From assembly GCA_028066595.1 (NCBI GenBank), contig JALCBJ010000011.1, forward strand, positions 1 through 64,000: DNA of 64,000 bases. The letters run 5' to 3'. Below the pieces are notes generated by a model. It did not search any database. It was not told where the DNA came from and was given only the letters and a program-made list of their open reading frames with translations. A program made the position numbers and the translations under genes. The DNA comes from Thermoanaerobaculia bacterium. GTDB taxonomy: Bacteria; Acidobacteriota; Thermoanaerobaculia; Multivoradales; J023. Each line of letters opens with the position of its first letter. Position 1 is the first letter of the stretch. This document shows positions 54,245 to 63,373 of this stretch, piece by piece.

Positions 54245-54250
54245 AGTCTA
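54245..54250 (-). promoter_or_regulatory. Putative -10 element (TAGACT) placing +1 at the kinase start codon
   Basis: On the minus strand TAGACT (54250-54245) is followed by six bases (GATTGT) and then the GTG start at 54238. With normal spacing the transcript would begin at the start codon, i.e. leaderless. No clear -35 is seen. Confidence 0.3.
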
Positions 54251-54428
54251 TCAACCGATCCTGGCCGCCATCGATCTTGACTGGTTTTTGCTCGGAGTTG
54301 TCCTTTCGGTCGTGGACCGAGTGTGAAGATCGTTGTCGCGGTGCCGGATCCGATGGACGGCGGACCTCACTCGCCTTACACTCGGCGGACCGCGGTCAGC
54401 TCCACACCACGATGCCAGGGAGATCTTC

Positions 54429-54713
54429 ATGGCCAAAGCCAGCTGGAACGGCGTGACTCTCGCGGAGAGCGATGCCACGATCGTCGTCGAGGGCAATCAC
54501 TATTTCCCACCGGAATCGCTTCGCGACGAGCACTTCCGTGGATCGGATCATCACACCACATGCCCGTGGAAGGGAGAAGCCAGCTACTTTCACCTGGAGG
54601 CGAAGGGACAGGTGAACGAGAACGCAGCGTGGACGTATCCGACTCCGAAGCCGGCGGCCTCGGAAATCAAGGGATACGTCGCCTTTTGGAAAGGTGTAGA
54701 GGTCACGGCGTGA
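54429..54713 (+). CDS. DUF427 domain protein
   Basis: 94 residues, the usual DUF427 length, with a GGGAG site before ATG 54429. Conserved pattern: KASWNGVTLAESDATIVVEGNHYFPPESL, then HTTCPWKGEASYFHLEAKG and NENAAWTYPTPKPAASEIKGYVAFW, as in the small cytoplasmic DUF427 proteins often near stress genes. Function is unproven. The CPWKG motif has one cysteine that may be redox-active, which is inference. The next gene, egtD, follows after about 147 bases on the same strand. Confidence 0.88.
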   Translation: MAKASWNGVTLAESDATIVVEGNHYFPPESLRDEHFRGSDHHTTCPWKGEASYFHLEAKGQVNENAAWTYPTPKPAASEIKGYVAFWKGVEVTA

Positions 54714-54860
54714 CCCGGCGGATGGCGATGCCGCAGCGGGCACAAGCCTCCAGATCGACCTCGTCGGGAACCCTCTCGACCCGCTCGCCCGCGGTCGGCG
54801 CACGGCTTGTTCGCCATTTGGAACGGGTTGGACCTTCCTTGCCAACTGTCAGGAGACGGG

Positions 54861-55895
54861 ATGACCGATCGTAGCTTCGTCGAGCCCTCGACCGAAGCGG
54901 AGAGGCTTACGATCGGCGGCCGCACTACCGAAAGTCACCGGCTCGACGATCAAAGTCCCGAGACTGCGGAGATACTCCGCGAGGTACTGGATGGTCTCCG
55001 TTCAAAACCGAAGTCGATCCATCCGAAGTTTCTCTACGACGAACGTGGCTCTCAGCTGTTCGATCGTATTACCAAGACCCCGGAGTATTACCCGACGCGG
55101 ACCGAGCTGAGGATCCTCGAGCAACACGGCGACGACATGGGTCGGCTCCTCGGTCCGCGCTGCCTCGTCGTGGAGCCGGGTGCCGGGTCAGTACAGAAGA
55201 TCCGCAGTTTGCTGGAACACCTCGACGATCCGGTGGCCTACATGCCGGTAGACATCTCGCTAGCACACCTGCGCAAGCATGCAGCGGAACTGGCCGCAGA
55301 CTTCCCGGAGTTGCAGATCCTCACCGTGGCGGCGGACTACACCACCGAGTACGAGTTGCCGCGGCCGGCGACGAATCCGCTCCGTCGCGTGGTGTTCTTT
55401 CCCGGCTCCACCATCGGCAACTTTCCCTATTCGGAAGCGGTGGAATTCTTGGAACACCTGGCACAGGTGGCCGGGCCTGGTGGTGCGCTACTCCTCGGCG
55501 CCGATCTGGTGAAAGATCGAGACGTCCTACTGCGTGCGTACGATGACTCCGAGGGCGTGACCGCGCAGTTCATCCTGAATCTTCTGCACCGGTTCAACCG
55601 CGAGTTGGGCGCGGACTTCGATTCGAGCGGCTTCCAGCATCTGGCGATCTGGAACGCTGCCAGTGAACGAATCGAAATCTATCTCCGCGTGCTCCGTGAT
55701 CAGATCGTTCGTCTGGGCGGTGAGGAGATTCGATTCGAGGCGGGTGAAAAGGTTCTGGCAGAGTACTCGCAGAAATACACGCGAACGTCCTTCGCCGACA
55801 TGGCGGCTGATGCCGGCCTCAGGGTCGAACGTGTGTGGGCCGACGAGCGAGATTGGTTCAGTGTGCAGTACTTGACTCGTCTGGCAGATAGCTGA
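54861..55895 (+). CDS. egtD: L-histidine N(alpha)-methyltransferase (EgtD), ergothioneine pathway
   Basis: 344 residues from ATG 54861 with AGGAG seven bases upstream. Trimethylates histidine with SAM to hercynine, the first step of ergothioneine synthesis. Motifs: KFLYDERGSQLFDRITKTPEYYPTRTE, VVEPGAGSVQKIRSLL (SAM motif, slightly altered from E-x-GSG), YMPVDIS, FFPGSTIGNFP and YSQKYTRTSFADMA. An EgtB sulfoxide synthase normally accompanies it but is not in this window. The neighbouring DUF427 gene gives no clear link. Ergothioneine is an antioxidant thione. Confidence 0.93.
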   Translation: MTDRSFVEPSTEAERLTIGGRTTESHRLDDQSPETAEILREVLDGLRSKPKSIHPKFLYDERGSQLFDRITKTPEYYPTRTELRILEQHGDDMGRLLGPRCLVVEPGAGSVQKIRSLLEHLDDPVAYMPVDISLAHLRKHAAELAADFPELQILTVAADYTTEYELPRPATNPLRRVVFFPGSTIGNFPYSEAVEFLEHLAQVAGPGGALLLGADLVKDRDVLLRAYDDSEGVTAQFILNLLHRFNRELGADFDSSGFQHLAIWNAASERIEIYLRVLRDQIVRLGGEEIRFEAGEKVLAEYSQKYTRTSFADMAADAGLRVERVWADERDWFSVQYLTRLADS

Positions 55896-56056
55896 CGACC
55901 TGGATGCGGCCGTCCGCCGTCGTTCGATGACGAACACGGGCGAGATGCGAGGCAACTCCCGCCACTCGGAGAAGTGCGGCCGGAGTGCTACGATCCTGGT
56001 TTCGGCTCCTCTGTGTCCGATTTTGTTTCTCCTTTGGACGTTCACTTCCTGCCCGC

Positions 56057-56701
56057 ATGACGACGATCTCCACCCGGGACCTCTCAGCGCTTCCGGATCT
56101 CGAAGGGACTCGCAACGTCATGCGCGCACTCGCCATGCTCGACGCGGTGTTGTGTCCGGAATGGGAGTTCCGTTACTTCTCGTTCAACGACGACTGGGAG
56201 CCCGGAGAGAAGCTGGGGCTGATGCGCAACGGCGAAGGCGACGATTGGTTGCTCTTCTTCAATCCCCAGGGTGCCATCCTCAAAGGTTTTCAGCACGATG
56301 CCTCAATGGCCCGGAAGATGCCGTGGCCCGGACTCTTCGATGGTGTCCCCGGGGCATTCGAGAAGTTCCTCTCCGAGCCGGCCTTCACCCGGGAGCAGAC
56401 CACTTTCTGTGCTTGGCTCCTCGACGATGACAGACGGTGGCGACGTAGTGAGACGATCGAGTTCCCGATGGGTGACGATCCGGACGGCTCGGCGAAGTTG
56501 ATGCAATTCCTGGATGGCCAGCCCGATACCTACAAGGCATGGGCCGACGAGTACTACGGAGTACCCGTCGATCTTCGGGTGGTCGAACGGGTCTATCGGC
56601 AGGAACCTCTCCGTCTGAGCTTGATCCGTGCACTCAATCCCGATGCTCATCCCGAGATCGTGTACGAAGAAGCACGGGATATCGGCTACCCCTTGCGTTG
56701 A
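56057..56701 (+). CDS. Unrecognised soluble protein, tryptophan-rich
   Basis: 214 residues from ATG 56057. No signal or membrane segment. It contains tryptophan- and aspartate-rich stretches (PEWEFRYFSFNDDWEPGEKLGL, GEGDDWLLFFNPQGAILKGF, LDGQPDTYKAWADEYYGV) and a conserved-looking tail (HPEIVYEEARDIGYPL). The alternation of strands and helices suggests a compact alpha/beta fold. I do not recognise the family. It lies between egtD and the large VWFA gene, without obvious coupling. Not assigned a function. Confidence 0.72.
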   Translation: MTTISTRDLSALPDLEGTRNVMRALAMLDAVLCPEWEFRYFSFNDDWEPGEKLGLMRNGEGDDWLLFFNPQGAILKGFQHDASMARKMPWPGLFDGVPGAFEKFLSEPAFTREQTTFCAWLLDDDRRWRRSETIEFPMGDDPDGSAKLMQFLDGQPDTYKAWADEYYGVPVDLRVVERVYRQEPLRLSLIRALNPDAHPEIVYEEARDIGYPLR

Positions 56702-56803
56702 TGTCGCTGCAGGCGTAAGCGTTGCGGTGGAGAAGTGGCAAGGCGTTTGCTTCATGCTGTTTACCATGAGCCATCACCCAGCCGTGCCTTGGAGGGTCCG
56801 CCC

Positions 56804-59800
56804 ATGATTCCGTCTCTGCATTCTGGCGTCGTGTCATCTGTCCCGTCGCGGTGGGCCGATTTGGCACGTTTCCGAACCAGATCCGTACGGATCGCAGCCC
56901 TATTGTTCACGTCCTTCCTGGTGCTTGTTCCGGGTACCGCTACGCCGCAGGAGCCGGTCAGCGACACGAGTCAGGTCACGGTCTGGGCCGAGGTTCTGGA
57001 CTCTGGAGGCTTCACGCCCGAGACATTGGCTCCCCAGGATCTGGAGGTCGTGACCACCGGTGGGGTGGTGCGGCGCGTCCGCCTACCGGAGGTCTCCCTG
57101 CGCCGTCCTGGCTCCACCGGCGGCGTCCGTTGGCTGGTCTACGTGGACCAGCCGCTTGCCAGTCCGGGGACGGTTCGACGTGCGATGGATTCTCTCGGTG
57201 AGGTGACTTCGGGGCTCACCGGTCTGGGAGAGCTAGAGATCGTGTCGGCGGCCTCCGACGCTCCGCCCGATCTGGTCTTGCGTACCGGCGATCCCATGAT
57301 TTCCGCCGAGCGCTTCAGTCGTATGGCGTTGACCGAACGGGGCCAGCGCGGTATCCAGGAAATCCGGGAACGGGCTCTCGAAGAATGGGTCGCATCCGGT
57401 ACCGGGCCCAACCCGCTGGTCGCCGAAGAACGCGCTGCCATCGTCATCGCAGCCGTCGAAGAGGAGATCGACTTGGTCCGGGAGCGGATTCGACAGATGG
57501 TCGGCTACCTCGGTCGTCTGCCCACCGAACCGGACCGGCCTCGTGTCGTGATTCCGGTACTGGACGGATTCGATCTGGAACCGGTGGACTACTGGGCCAC
57601 GATTCTGGATGACACCGGCCTACGGCTGCTGCGCGAAGCGCGAGATCGCCATGAGGATCTCAAGGACGAAGTCACCGAGCTCGCACGGGGTTTGGCGGCC
57701 TCGGGGTGGATCGTCATGCCGTTGGCGCTGGAGCGGCCTCGCGGGCCCAAGGGTGCAGAGTTCAGCGGTGTCGAGTCGATGGATCCCGATCGCCCGGCGA
57801 TGTTGCCGGGTGTCACGGTGCGGCCCGGACAGATTCTCGGCCAGGACGACGAAGCTGTAGAAGCCGAACCTACGACTGCAGAGCTGTTGGATCCGCTGGC
57901 CCCTCTCGAACAACTCGCGTCCGCTTCGGGCGGCGAGGTCTTAGTAACCGACGCGGGTCTGCGAGGCGCCGTCGATCGTTTCGCCGACCGCATCGCCGTA
58001 TCTTGGTCGTCACCCGTGTCCTTCGAAGAGGACGTTCGGGAGGTCCTACTTCGTTCCACCCGTTCAGGCTGGACTGTGAGGGCCAGGTCGTGGATCGCAC
58101 GCGGCATACCGGAAGCCATCTCCTCCCTGCGACTGGACCATGTGTTGGGTGGTCGGGAGGACGAAGGGGATCTGTCCTTGGCAGCGGTTCTGGAAGTGCG
58201 CGACGCGGGCGCTCAGACGGCCGATTCCACCGCCGCCGAGGCGATGTCCGCGACGCTGGACGCACGCCTCGACGTGGGTGACATGGAGGGACAGGCCGGG
58301 CTGGAGAACGTCGATCTCCAGGTGTCGGTGAGAGCTGTAGGACAAGACTCGAATGCCCGCGAGCTACTGCTGCGCGAAGTCGTGGAGAGCCAGGACCTCA
58401 CTCGGGGACGGGAATGGCGATGGCGACGGGAGGTAGCGCTGCCTCCTGATGTCACCGCCGTTGCGGTGCTGATCGAAGATCTGGCCTCGGGGCGGTGGGG
58501 TGGCCGACGCGCCGCCGTCGTGCGCGCCGATACCTCGCTCGACGGCGGTTTTCTGCCCAGTCCGACGGTCGTGGAGATCCGCCGGCCCGAGGACGCGGTG
58601 CTCCGTGGGCGCGTGCGCTTCGACGTCGACGTCTGGGACTCACGTGTGGAACGGATCAGCTTTCTGCTGGACGATCGCGAGGTGGCGGTGCAGAAGCAAC
58701 CGCCCTGGTCGGCGCGTCTGGATTTGGGCCGGACACCCCGTCGGCAAGAGCTGACGGTAGTGGCGTCGGACGTCAACGGCCAGGAGCTAGGTCGCGACTC
58801 CGCCGTCCTGAACGGCGGCGAGGCGGGCTTGGGTGTCGAGATCGTGCGTCCCGAGACTGCCCGCGGCACGGGAACCGTGGAGGTGGAGGCCGAGATCTCG
58901 ATTCCTGTGGAGCGTTCGTTGGATCGTGTGCTCTTCTTCTGGAACAACGAGCAGGTGGCCACGCTCTACTCGCCACCCTTCCGCCAGCCCATCTACGTGC
59001 CCGAGGAACAGAAGGTGGGCTACGTGCGGGTCGTGGCTTTGCTCGACGACGGTTCCCTGGCGGAAGACGTGCTTTTCCTCAACGGACCGTCGGCGGGCGA
59101 GCGGGTCAACGTCGACCTGGTCGAGCTCTTCGTGGTGGTGGAAGACAAGGACGGTCGACCCGTCCGGGGTCTTGATGAAGCCGATTTCCGGGTCATCGAA
59201 GACGGCCGGGTGCAGGACATCGCGACATTCGACGATGCGGCCGAGCTGCCGCTGACCCTCGGCATGGCGATCGACTCCTCGGCCAGCATGTTCGTCAAAC
59301 TGCCACAGGTGCAGAGCGCCGCGTCGAACTTCTTGCGCCGCACGTTTACGGATAGAGACCGCGCCTTCCTCGTCGACTTCGACAGTCAGCCGAGGCTGGC
59401 TCGGGGGACCACCAGCGATCTGGACCGCCTGGTGGGTGCGATCTGGAGTCTGGAGGCATCCGGACGTACGGCGATGTGGGAGTCGATCGTCTACTCCCTC
59501 GTGCAGCTCCAGGGCGTTCGTGGACGCAAGGCACTGATCGTATTCAGCGACGGTGCCGACGAAGACGAGCAGTTTCCTTTCCGCTCGGCCCTTCGGATCT
59601 CTCGCGAGATGGGTGCGCCGATCTACTTGATTCTCTTGAAGAAGGAGCCCCGAGAGAGCGCGGCACTCGGTCTGCTCCGACGTTCTTTTACCTCGCGCGT
59701 CGACCGCCTGGTGGAAGCCACGGGTGGGCGGGTCTTCTACAGCAAAGAGTTCGAGAGCCTGGATCAGATCTACGACCAGATCGAGGAAGATCTACGCAGT

Positions 59801-59920
59801 CAGTACCTTCTGGCTTACTATCCGAAGAGCGACGATCAGAATCGGGGCTGGCGCGACGTCGACGTAGAGGTCGATGTCGAAGGCTTGAAACCCCGGACCC
59901 TATCCGGATATCACCAATAG
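56804..59920 (+). CDS. Large secreted VWFA-domain protein (Acidobacterial type) with complete MIDAS
   Basis: 1,038 residues from ATG 56804 (GGAGGG upstream); signal peptide to about residue 48 (ending GTATPQ). Region 1 (about 50-400) resembles a degenerate VWFA-related half (GVRWLVYVDQPLAS, RVVIPVLDGFDLEP). Regions about 590-770 hold two similar beta-sandwich units starting VEIRRPEDAVLRG and VEIVRPETARGTG, each with a LLDD/FFWNNE-like strand and PPW/PPF motif. The C-terminal VWFA domain (about 765-1,038) has NVDLVELFVVVEDKDGRPV, the MIDAS DSSASM, the T in SGRTAMWES, and the FSDGADE aspartate, so metal binding is expected. A likely secreted adhesion or scaffolding protein. Confidence 0.88.
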   Translation: MIPSLHSGVVSSVPSRWADLARFRTRSVRIAALLFTSFLVLVPGTATPQEPVSDTSQVTVWAEVLDSGGFTPETLAPQDLEVVTTGGVVRRVRLPEVSLRRPGSTGGVRWLVYVDQPLASPGTVRRAMDSLGEVTSGLTGLGELEIVSAASDAPPDLVLRTGDPMISAERFSRMALTERGQRGIQEIRERALEEWVASGTGPNPLVAEERAAIVIAAVEEEIDLVRERIRQMVGYLGRLPTEPDRPRVVIPVLDGFDLEPVDYWATILDDTGLRLLREARDRHEDLKDEVTELARGLAASGWIVMPLALERPRGPKGAEFSGVESMDPDRPAMLPGVTVRPGQILGQDDEAVEAEPTTAELLDPLAPLEQLASASGGEVLVTDAGLRGAVDRFADRIAVSWSSPVSFEEDVREVLLRSTRSGWTVRARSWIARGIPEAISSLRLDHVLGGREDEGDLSLAAVLEVRDAGAQTADSTAAEAMSATLDARLDVGDMEGQAGLENVDLQVSVRAVGQDSNARELLLREVVESQDLTRGREWRWRREVALPPDVTAVAVLIEDLASGRWGGRRAAVVRADTSLDGGFLPSPTVVEIRRPEDAVLRGRVRFDVDVWDSRVERISFLLDDREVAVQKQPPWSARLDLGRTPRRQELTVVASDVNGQELGRDSAVLNGGEAGLGVEIVRPETARGTGTVEVEAEISIPVERSLDRVLFFWNNEQVATLYSPPFRQPIYVPEEQKVGYVRVVALLDDGSLAEDVLFLNGPSAGERVNVDLVELFVVVEDKDGRPVRGLDEADFRVIEDGRVQDIATFDDAAELPLTLGMAIDSSASMFVKLPQVQSAASNFLRRTFTDRDRAFLVDFDSQPRLARGTTSDLDRLVGAIWSLEASGRTAMWESIVYSLVQLQGVRGRKALIVFSDGADEDEQFPFRSALRISREMGAPIYLILLKKEPRESAALGLLRRSFTSRVDRLVEATGGRVFYSKEFESLDQIYDQIEEDLRSQYLLAYYPKSDDQNRGWRDVDVEVDVEGLKPRTLSGYHQ

Positions 59921-59929
59921 GAACTGTCG

Positions 59930-60415
59930 ATGGTCGAGGGTCCTGACTTGGGCGAACAGCTGGCGGAGGCATGGCGGACCAACAACCGCATCAACCTTCT
60001 GCTCCTGGAAGAGATCTCCGACGAAGGCCTCGCCTGCACGTTGTCCAAGCGTGGTGGCCGCGACGTGGCAGGGCAATTCGCTCACGTCCACACCAACCGG
60101 GTATGGCAGCTGGAGAAGCGGGCCCGCGACTTGGCCGCGGGCCTTGCGAAGTTCACCGCCAAAGACAGGCCCAGCCGCGACGAGCTGGTGGCAGCCTTCG
60201 CGGCGTCGGGCGAGGCGGTGGAGTCGTTCTTACGTGCGGTTCTGGCCGGCGAGCCGAAACGTCGCGGGTTCAAGAAAGGCGTCTTCGTCACGCTGTCGTA
60301 TCTGGTAGCTCACGAAAGTCACCACCGTGGCAATGTCCTGCTGACGCTCAAGACCTGTGGTCACGCCGTCGACAAGGCAGCGCGCTACCGAGTCTGGGAC
60401 TGGGATCGGGTCTGA
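59930..60415 (+). CDS. DinB-like four-helix putative metal-binding protein
   Basis: 161 residues, ten bases after the VWFA gene. Four-helix DinB/YfiT fold with metal-site histidines in QFAHVHTNR and YLVAHESHHRGN. DinB relatives bind zinc or nickel and include bacillithiol transferases and thiol S-transferases, but no catalytic assignment can be made. It is not the DinB domain of an EgtB. The last 31 bases overlap the convergent secreted protein gene. Confidence 0.85.
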   Translation: MVEGPDLGEQLAEAWRTNNRINLLLLEEISDEGLACTLSKRGGRDVAGQFAHVHTNRVWQLEKRARDLAAGLAKFTAKDRPSRDELVAAFAASGEAVESFLRAVLAGEPKRRGFKKGVFVTLSYLVAHESHHRGNVLLTLKTCGHAVDKAARYRVWDWDRV

Positions 60416-60807
60416 GACGACTCGGTTTCTTGGGCCAAAGTCAACGTACCGGTGCGGATCGGCTCGCCTCGGGTCGTTTCGGCGTGGTTACCTCGGAACT
60501 CGCCATTCTGAAAGCTACCCTCGAAGGTGAACGTGCGACGCTTGTTCTCGTTCTTCACCGTACCCTCTAGCGTTCCGTCTTCCAGAGAACCGGTGGCCGT
60601 GCCGCTGTAGACGTGAGGCTTGCTGCGGAAATCGAAGTAGAACGAGACCTCCCAGGTATTGTCTCCGGTCGGCTCGAAGACTGCACGGAGATCCCCTGAG
60701 GCTCCACCCTGGTCCCACTGATACTCACCGACGAGAGTTTCCTCTGCGAAGGCTGCTGGTACGAGAAAAAGGCTGAGCGCGAGGAGGAGGAATAGGCTAC
60801 GTTGCAT
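60385..60807 (-). CDS. Small secreted beta-barrel-like protein
   Basis: 140 residues. A strong signal peptide (SLFLLLALSLFLVPAAFAEE) precedes a repetitive beta protein with alternating glycines and threonines (GASGDLRAVFEPTGDNTWEVSF, YSGTATGSLEDGTLEGTV, RRTFTFEGSFQNGEFRGN), resembling a small lipid- or ligand-binding barrel. The C-terminus is serine/arginine/glutamine-rich and overlaps the DinB-like gene by 31 bases. No family is recognised. Confidence 0.75.
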   Translation of the reverse strand: MQRSLFLLLALSLFLVPAAFAEETLVGEYQWDQGGASGDLRAVFEPTGDNTWEVSFYFDFRSKPHVYSGTATGSLEDGTLEGTVKNENKRRTFTFEGSFQNGEFRGNHAETTRGEPIRTGTLTLAQETESSQTRSQSQTR

Positions 60808-60915
60808 GAAGGCTCCCGTTCTGGCCGTTGATTCCGGAATCGATCTCGTTCTGTTCTTCGATACGGCACGCCGTTCGGATGGTTGCGCCGCCGGATCGAC
60901 ACCTCGCCGTATCCG

Positions 60916-63216
60916 CTATCGGGAGGTGTGGACCGGATCCAGACAGTCCGACTCGTCGAGCCACTGGAGGCGGCCGAGCTCCACCTCGTAGTCGCTCACG
61001 CAACCCGATCCTAGCCAGGTGACGGTGGCGCGCTCGACCACGACGGCATCGAGCAGTCCGATGTGGGCGAGATAAGGCGCGCTACCGAACCCGGTGCCGT
61101 TGTCCATGAGGTGATGGCGGCGGATCGGCTCTCCGTCGGCATTGCGCGCCTCGATCGAGATCGTAGAGCCCAGGCCCCAGCGATTGCTCTGCCGACCGCG
61201 AAGGCGGATTTTGGTCCATGCGTTACCCGTGTCACTCTCGTTGACCCAGAGCTGATTGGGCCAAGCATCGCCTTGCCACATGCCGCCGAGGCTGGAGTAG
61301 ACGTCCTGGTCGCCGTCGTCGTCGAAGTCGAAGAAGACGATGCCGTGCCCTTTCTGGATCGTGCCCACCCCTTCGAGCATCGAAGCGTGTGCCATTCGCC
61401 CCACACAGTTCGTGGCGTCCCGCTCACCGAGATAGAGGAGATTCGGCAGCAAGTACCACGACTCCGGATTGCCGGTACCGAGGTAGGCGTCGAGGCATCC
61501 GTCGTTGTCGAGGTCGCCGAAGCCCGAGCCCATGGTTCCCGCCGCGATAGGTGGCGAGAAGATGTCCTTCGACACCTCGAACCCGTGCTCGGTGCGAAGG
61601 AAGAATCGAGCGGCGTTACGGCCGGGATTGCGCCGGAACACGGCCGCCTCAGCGGCGGTGCGGGCTGGTGACTGTCCGCCCTGGAAAATGTCGAGGCGAC
61701 CATCGTGATCGATGTCGAAGAACGCCGTGGTGAATCCCGCCTCGGGCAAACCTACGAGGCCCGTGTCGATGAACGAGTGACCCTCGTGGTTGCGAAGCAG
61801 ACGGCTTCTGCCGCGAGTGTAGGCCGAGAGCATGAGATCGACCCAACCGTCTCCGTCGAAGTCGCCGAAGGCTGCACCCATCAGCAAACGATCTTCGACG
61901 ACCTCCTTCAGGCCATAGGACTCTGTCTGGTCGACGAACGTGCCGCCCTTGTTGAGATAGAGACGGGTGTGGGCATAGGGCCGATCGAAGATCTCGATGT
62001 TCTTGGGGAGCTCGACCCCGGCCTGTGCGACGACCAGGTCGATCCAACCGTCGCGGTTCACGTCCCCCCAAGCCGAAAGGGTGCTGGCCAAGCTGAGGCG
62101 GCTGGGTTCGTCCGGGCTCAGCAAGCCAGACGTGAAGGTGACGTCGTGAAATCTTCCGCTCCCATGGTTGCGAAGCAGCTGGAAGTGGTGATTCGGCCGC
62201 GACACGAAGAGGTCCATGGCACCGTCGGCATCGTAGTCCGCAGCGGTGACGATGAAAGGTTGTAGAACGTCGGAGAGGCCAGATGCCCCGGTGGCATCGA
62301 CGAAGCCCAACCCACCCTCCGAATGACGGTTGAGAAAAAGGTGCAGGTGGCCGTAGGTACCACCGGTGACCAGGTCCAAGTCGCCGTCGCCATCGAAGTC
62401 CTCCACGGCGACACCTTTGCCCGCGTCCGGGAGGTCGACCCCGAGCTCGATAGCGCGGTCGTGCAAGCTCAACCAGGGGAACCTCTTCCTCGTCTCCACA
62501 GCGGCAGATCCGTAGAACATGTCCGTGAACTCGGTTTCGACAAGGTATCGTGGCGGCACCTCCTCCGGATATCTGCCTTGCGCCATATACGCGAAGTTGA
62601 GTAGCCAAAGGTAAAGAGGGTCAGCCGGAGCGTATCGGTCGAGTAGTGTCTCGAGAACGTGAGTCGCTTCGGCCATGCTGTCCGGCTGATGGTGATGTGC
62701 TGGCAGGGGCAGAGAACACATTCGCTGCCTCGTGTGCTTGTGGAACGAGCCGAGATGCTCTTCCGCCGCTGACGATGACGCCTCTCCAAGGCAGTTTTCG
62801 ACCTCGGCTCTCCGCATCAACGCCTGGCTGAGCCAGAACAAACCTCGTTCGCTCGCTCCCTTCGCCTCGAGATGCTGGCGGAATCGGCTCACGGCCTGTC
62901 CGAACTCGCCGCGGTGGAACAGGACCATGCCCTGCTCGAAGGGTGTGTCGTCGACGTTCGGAGGAGGGATCTCGGCCAGGTTCTCGACTTTGCCTCGTTC
63001 GAAGCGGAGGCGATCGAGAGTATCTGCGTAGTAGTAGAAGTAGCGGTATCGCTCGATGGCCTCTTGCCATCCGCCATGACGAATGTCCGAGATCAGCATC
63101 TCTGTGAAGCCTGGATAGGCTAGACGGAGCCAGAGCGTCGCCAGCACGAGCGGAGCCGACGTCGCGAGGAAGAGCATGGTGAGCCAACGCGGGGAGCGAA
63201 GGCGGATGCGTGGCAT
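60916..63216 (-). CDS. Membrane-anchored FG-GAP/VCBS repeat protein with ASPIC/UnbV C-terminus (CRTAC1-like)
   Basis: 766 residues. An N-terminal anchor helix (MLFLATSAPLVLATLWLRL) is followed by a TPR-like helical region (QGMVLFHRGEFGQAVSRFRQHLEAKG) and then a series of FG-GAP repeats with calcium loops such as DFDGDGDLDLVTGG, DYDADGAMDLFVSR, DFDGDGWVDLMLSA, DIDHDGRLDIFQGG and DLDNDGCLDAYLG. The end (NRWGLGSTISIEARNADGEPIRR, VERATVTWLGSG) is an ASPIC/UnbV domain. Such CRTAC1-family proteins are common on Acidobacteriota surfaces and are presumed adhesins or polysaccharide binders. Confidence 0.9.
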   Translation of the reverse strand: MPRIRLRSPRWLTMLFLATSAPLVLATLWLRLAYPGFTEMLISDIRHGGWQEAIERYRYFYYYADTLDRLRFERGKVENLAEIPPPNVDDTPFEQGMVLFHRGEFGQAVSRFRQHLEAKGASERGLFWLSQALMRRAEVENCLGEASSSAAEEHLGSFHKHTRQRMCSLPLPAHHHQPDSMAEATHVLETLLDRYAPADPLYLWLLNFAYMAQGRYPEEVPPRYLVETEFTDMFYGSAAVETRKRFPWLSLHDRAIELGVDLPDAGKGVAVEDFDGDGDLDLVTGGTYGHLHLFLNRHSEGGLGFVDATGASGLSDVLQPFIVTAADYDADGAMDLFVSRPNHHFQLLRNHGSGRFHDVTFTSGLLSPDEPSRLSLASTLSAWGDVNRDGWIDLVVAQAGVELPKNIEIFDRPYAHTRLYLNKGGTFVDQTESYGLKEVVEDRLLMGAAFGDFDGDGWVDLMLSAYTRGRSRLLRNHEGHSFIDTGLVGLPEAGFTTAFFDIDHDGRLDIFQGGQSPARTAAEAAVFRRNPGRNAARFFLRTEHGFEVSKDIFSPPIAAGTMGSGFGDLDNDGCLDAYLGTGNPESWYLLPNLLYLGERDATNCVGRMAHASMLEGVGTIQKGHGIVFFDFDDDGDQDVYSSLGGMWQGDAWPNQLWVNESDTGNAWTKIRLRGRQSNRWGLGSTISIEARNADGEPIRRHHLMDNGTGFGSAPYLAHIGLLDAVVVERATVTWLGSGCVSDYEVELGRLQWLDESDCLDPVHTSR

Positions 63217-63361
63217 GATCGTGCCACTCTACCTGTGAGCCCAAGGCGTCGGCGGATTCTGTGGTGTTGCTGTTGCTCGTGGCAAGGTCGAGCCTCGCAC
63301 AGGTTCTGGAAGATCTGGAGGCGCGGCAGATCGTCCGCATCGTCGAGGGCGAGCCACCGAA

Positions 63362-63367
63362 TACAAT
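63362..63367 (+). promoter_or_regulatory. Putative -10 element (TACAAT) placing +1 at the M32 start codon
   Basis: TACAAT ends seven bases before the A of ATG 63374, where transcription would start, so the mRNA may be leaderless. No Shine-Dalgarno precedes the ATG, which supports this. No clear -35. Confidence 0.35.
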
Positions 63368-63373
63368 TCCCCG

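Noticed and set aside
54703..54830. Possible tiny minus-strand gene with a C-x2-C motif (ACARCG) between DUF427 and egtD
   Set aside because: The frame looks plausible at its end but no ATG, GTG or TTG start is present upstream before the egtD coding region, and it overlaps the egtD leader antisense.
59930..60415. DinB-like protein as the missing EgtB partner of EgtD
   Set aside because: It lacks the FGE-sulfatase domain of EgtB and is only 161 residues; a stand-alone DinB fold is far too common to assign this way.
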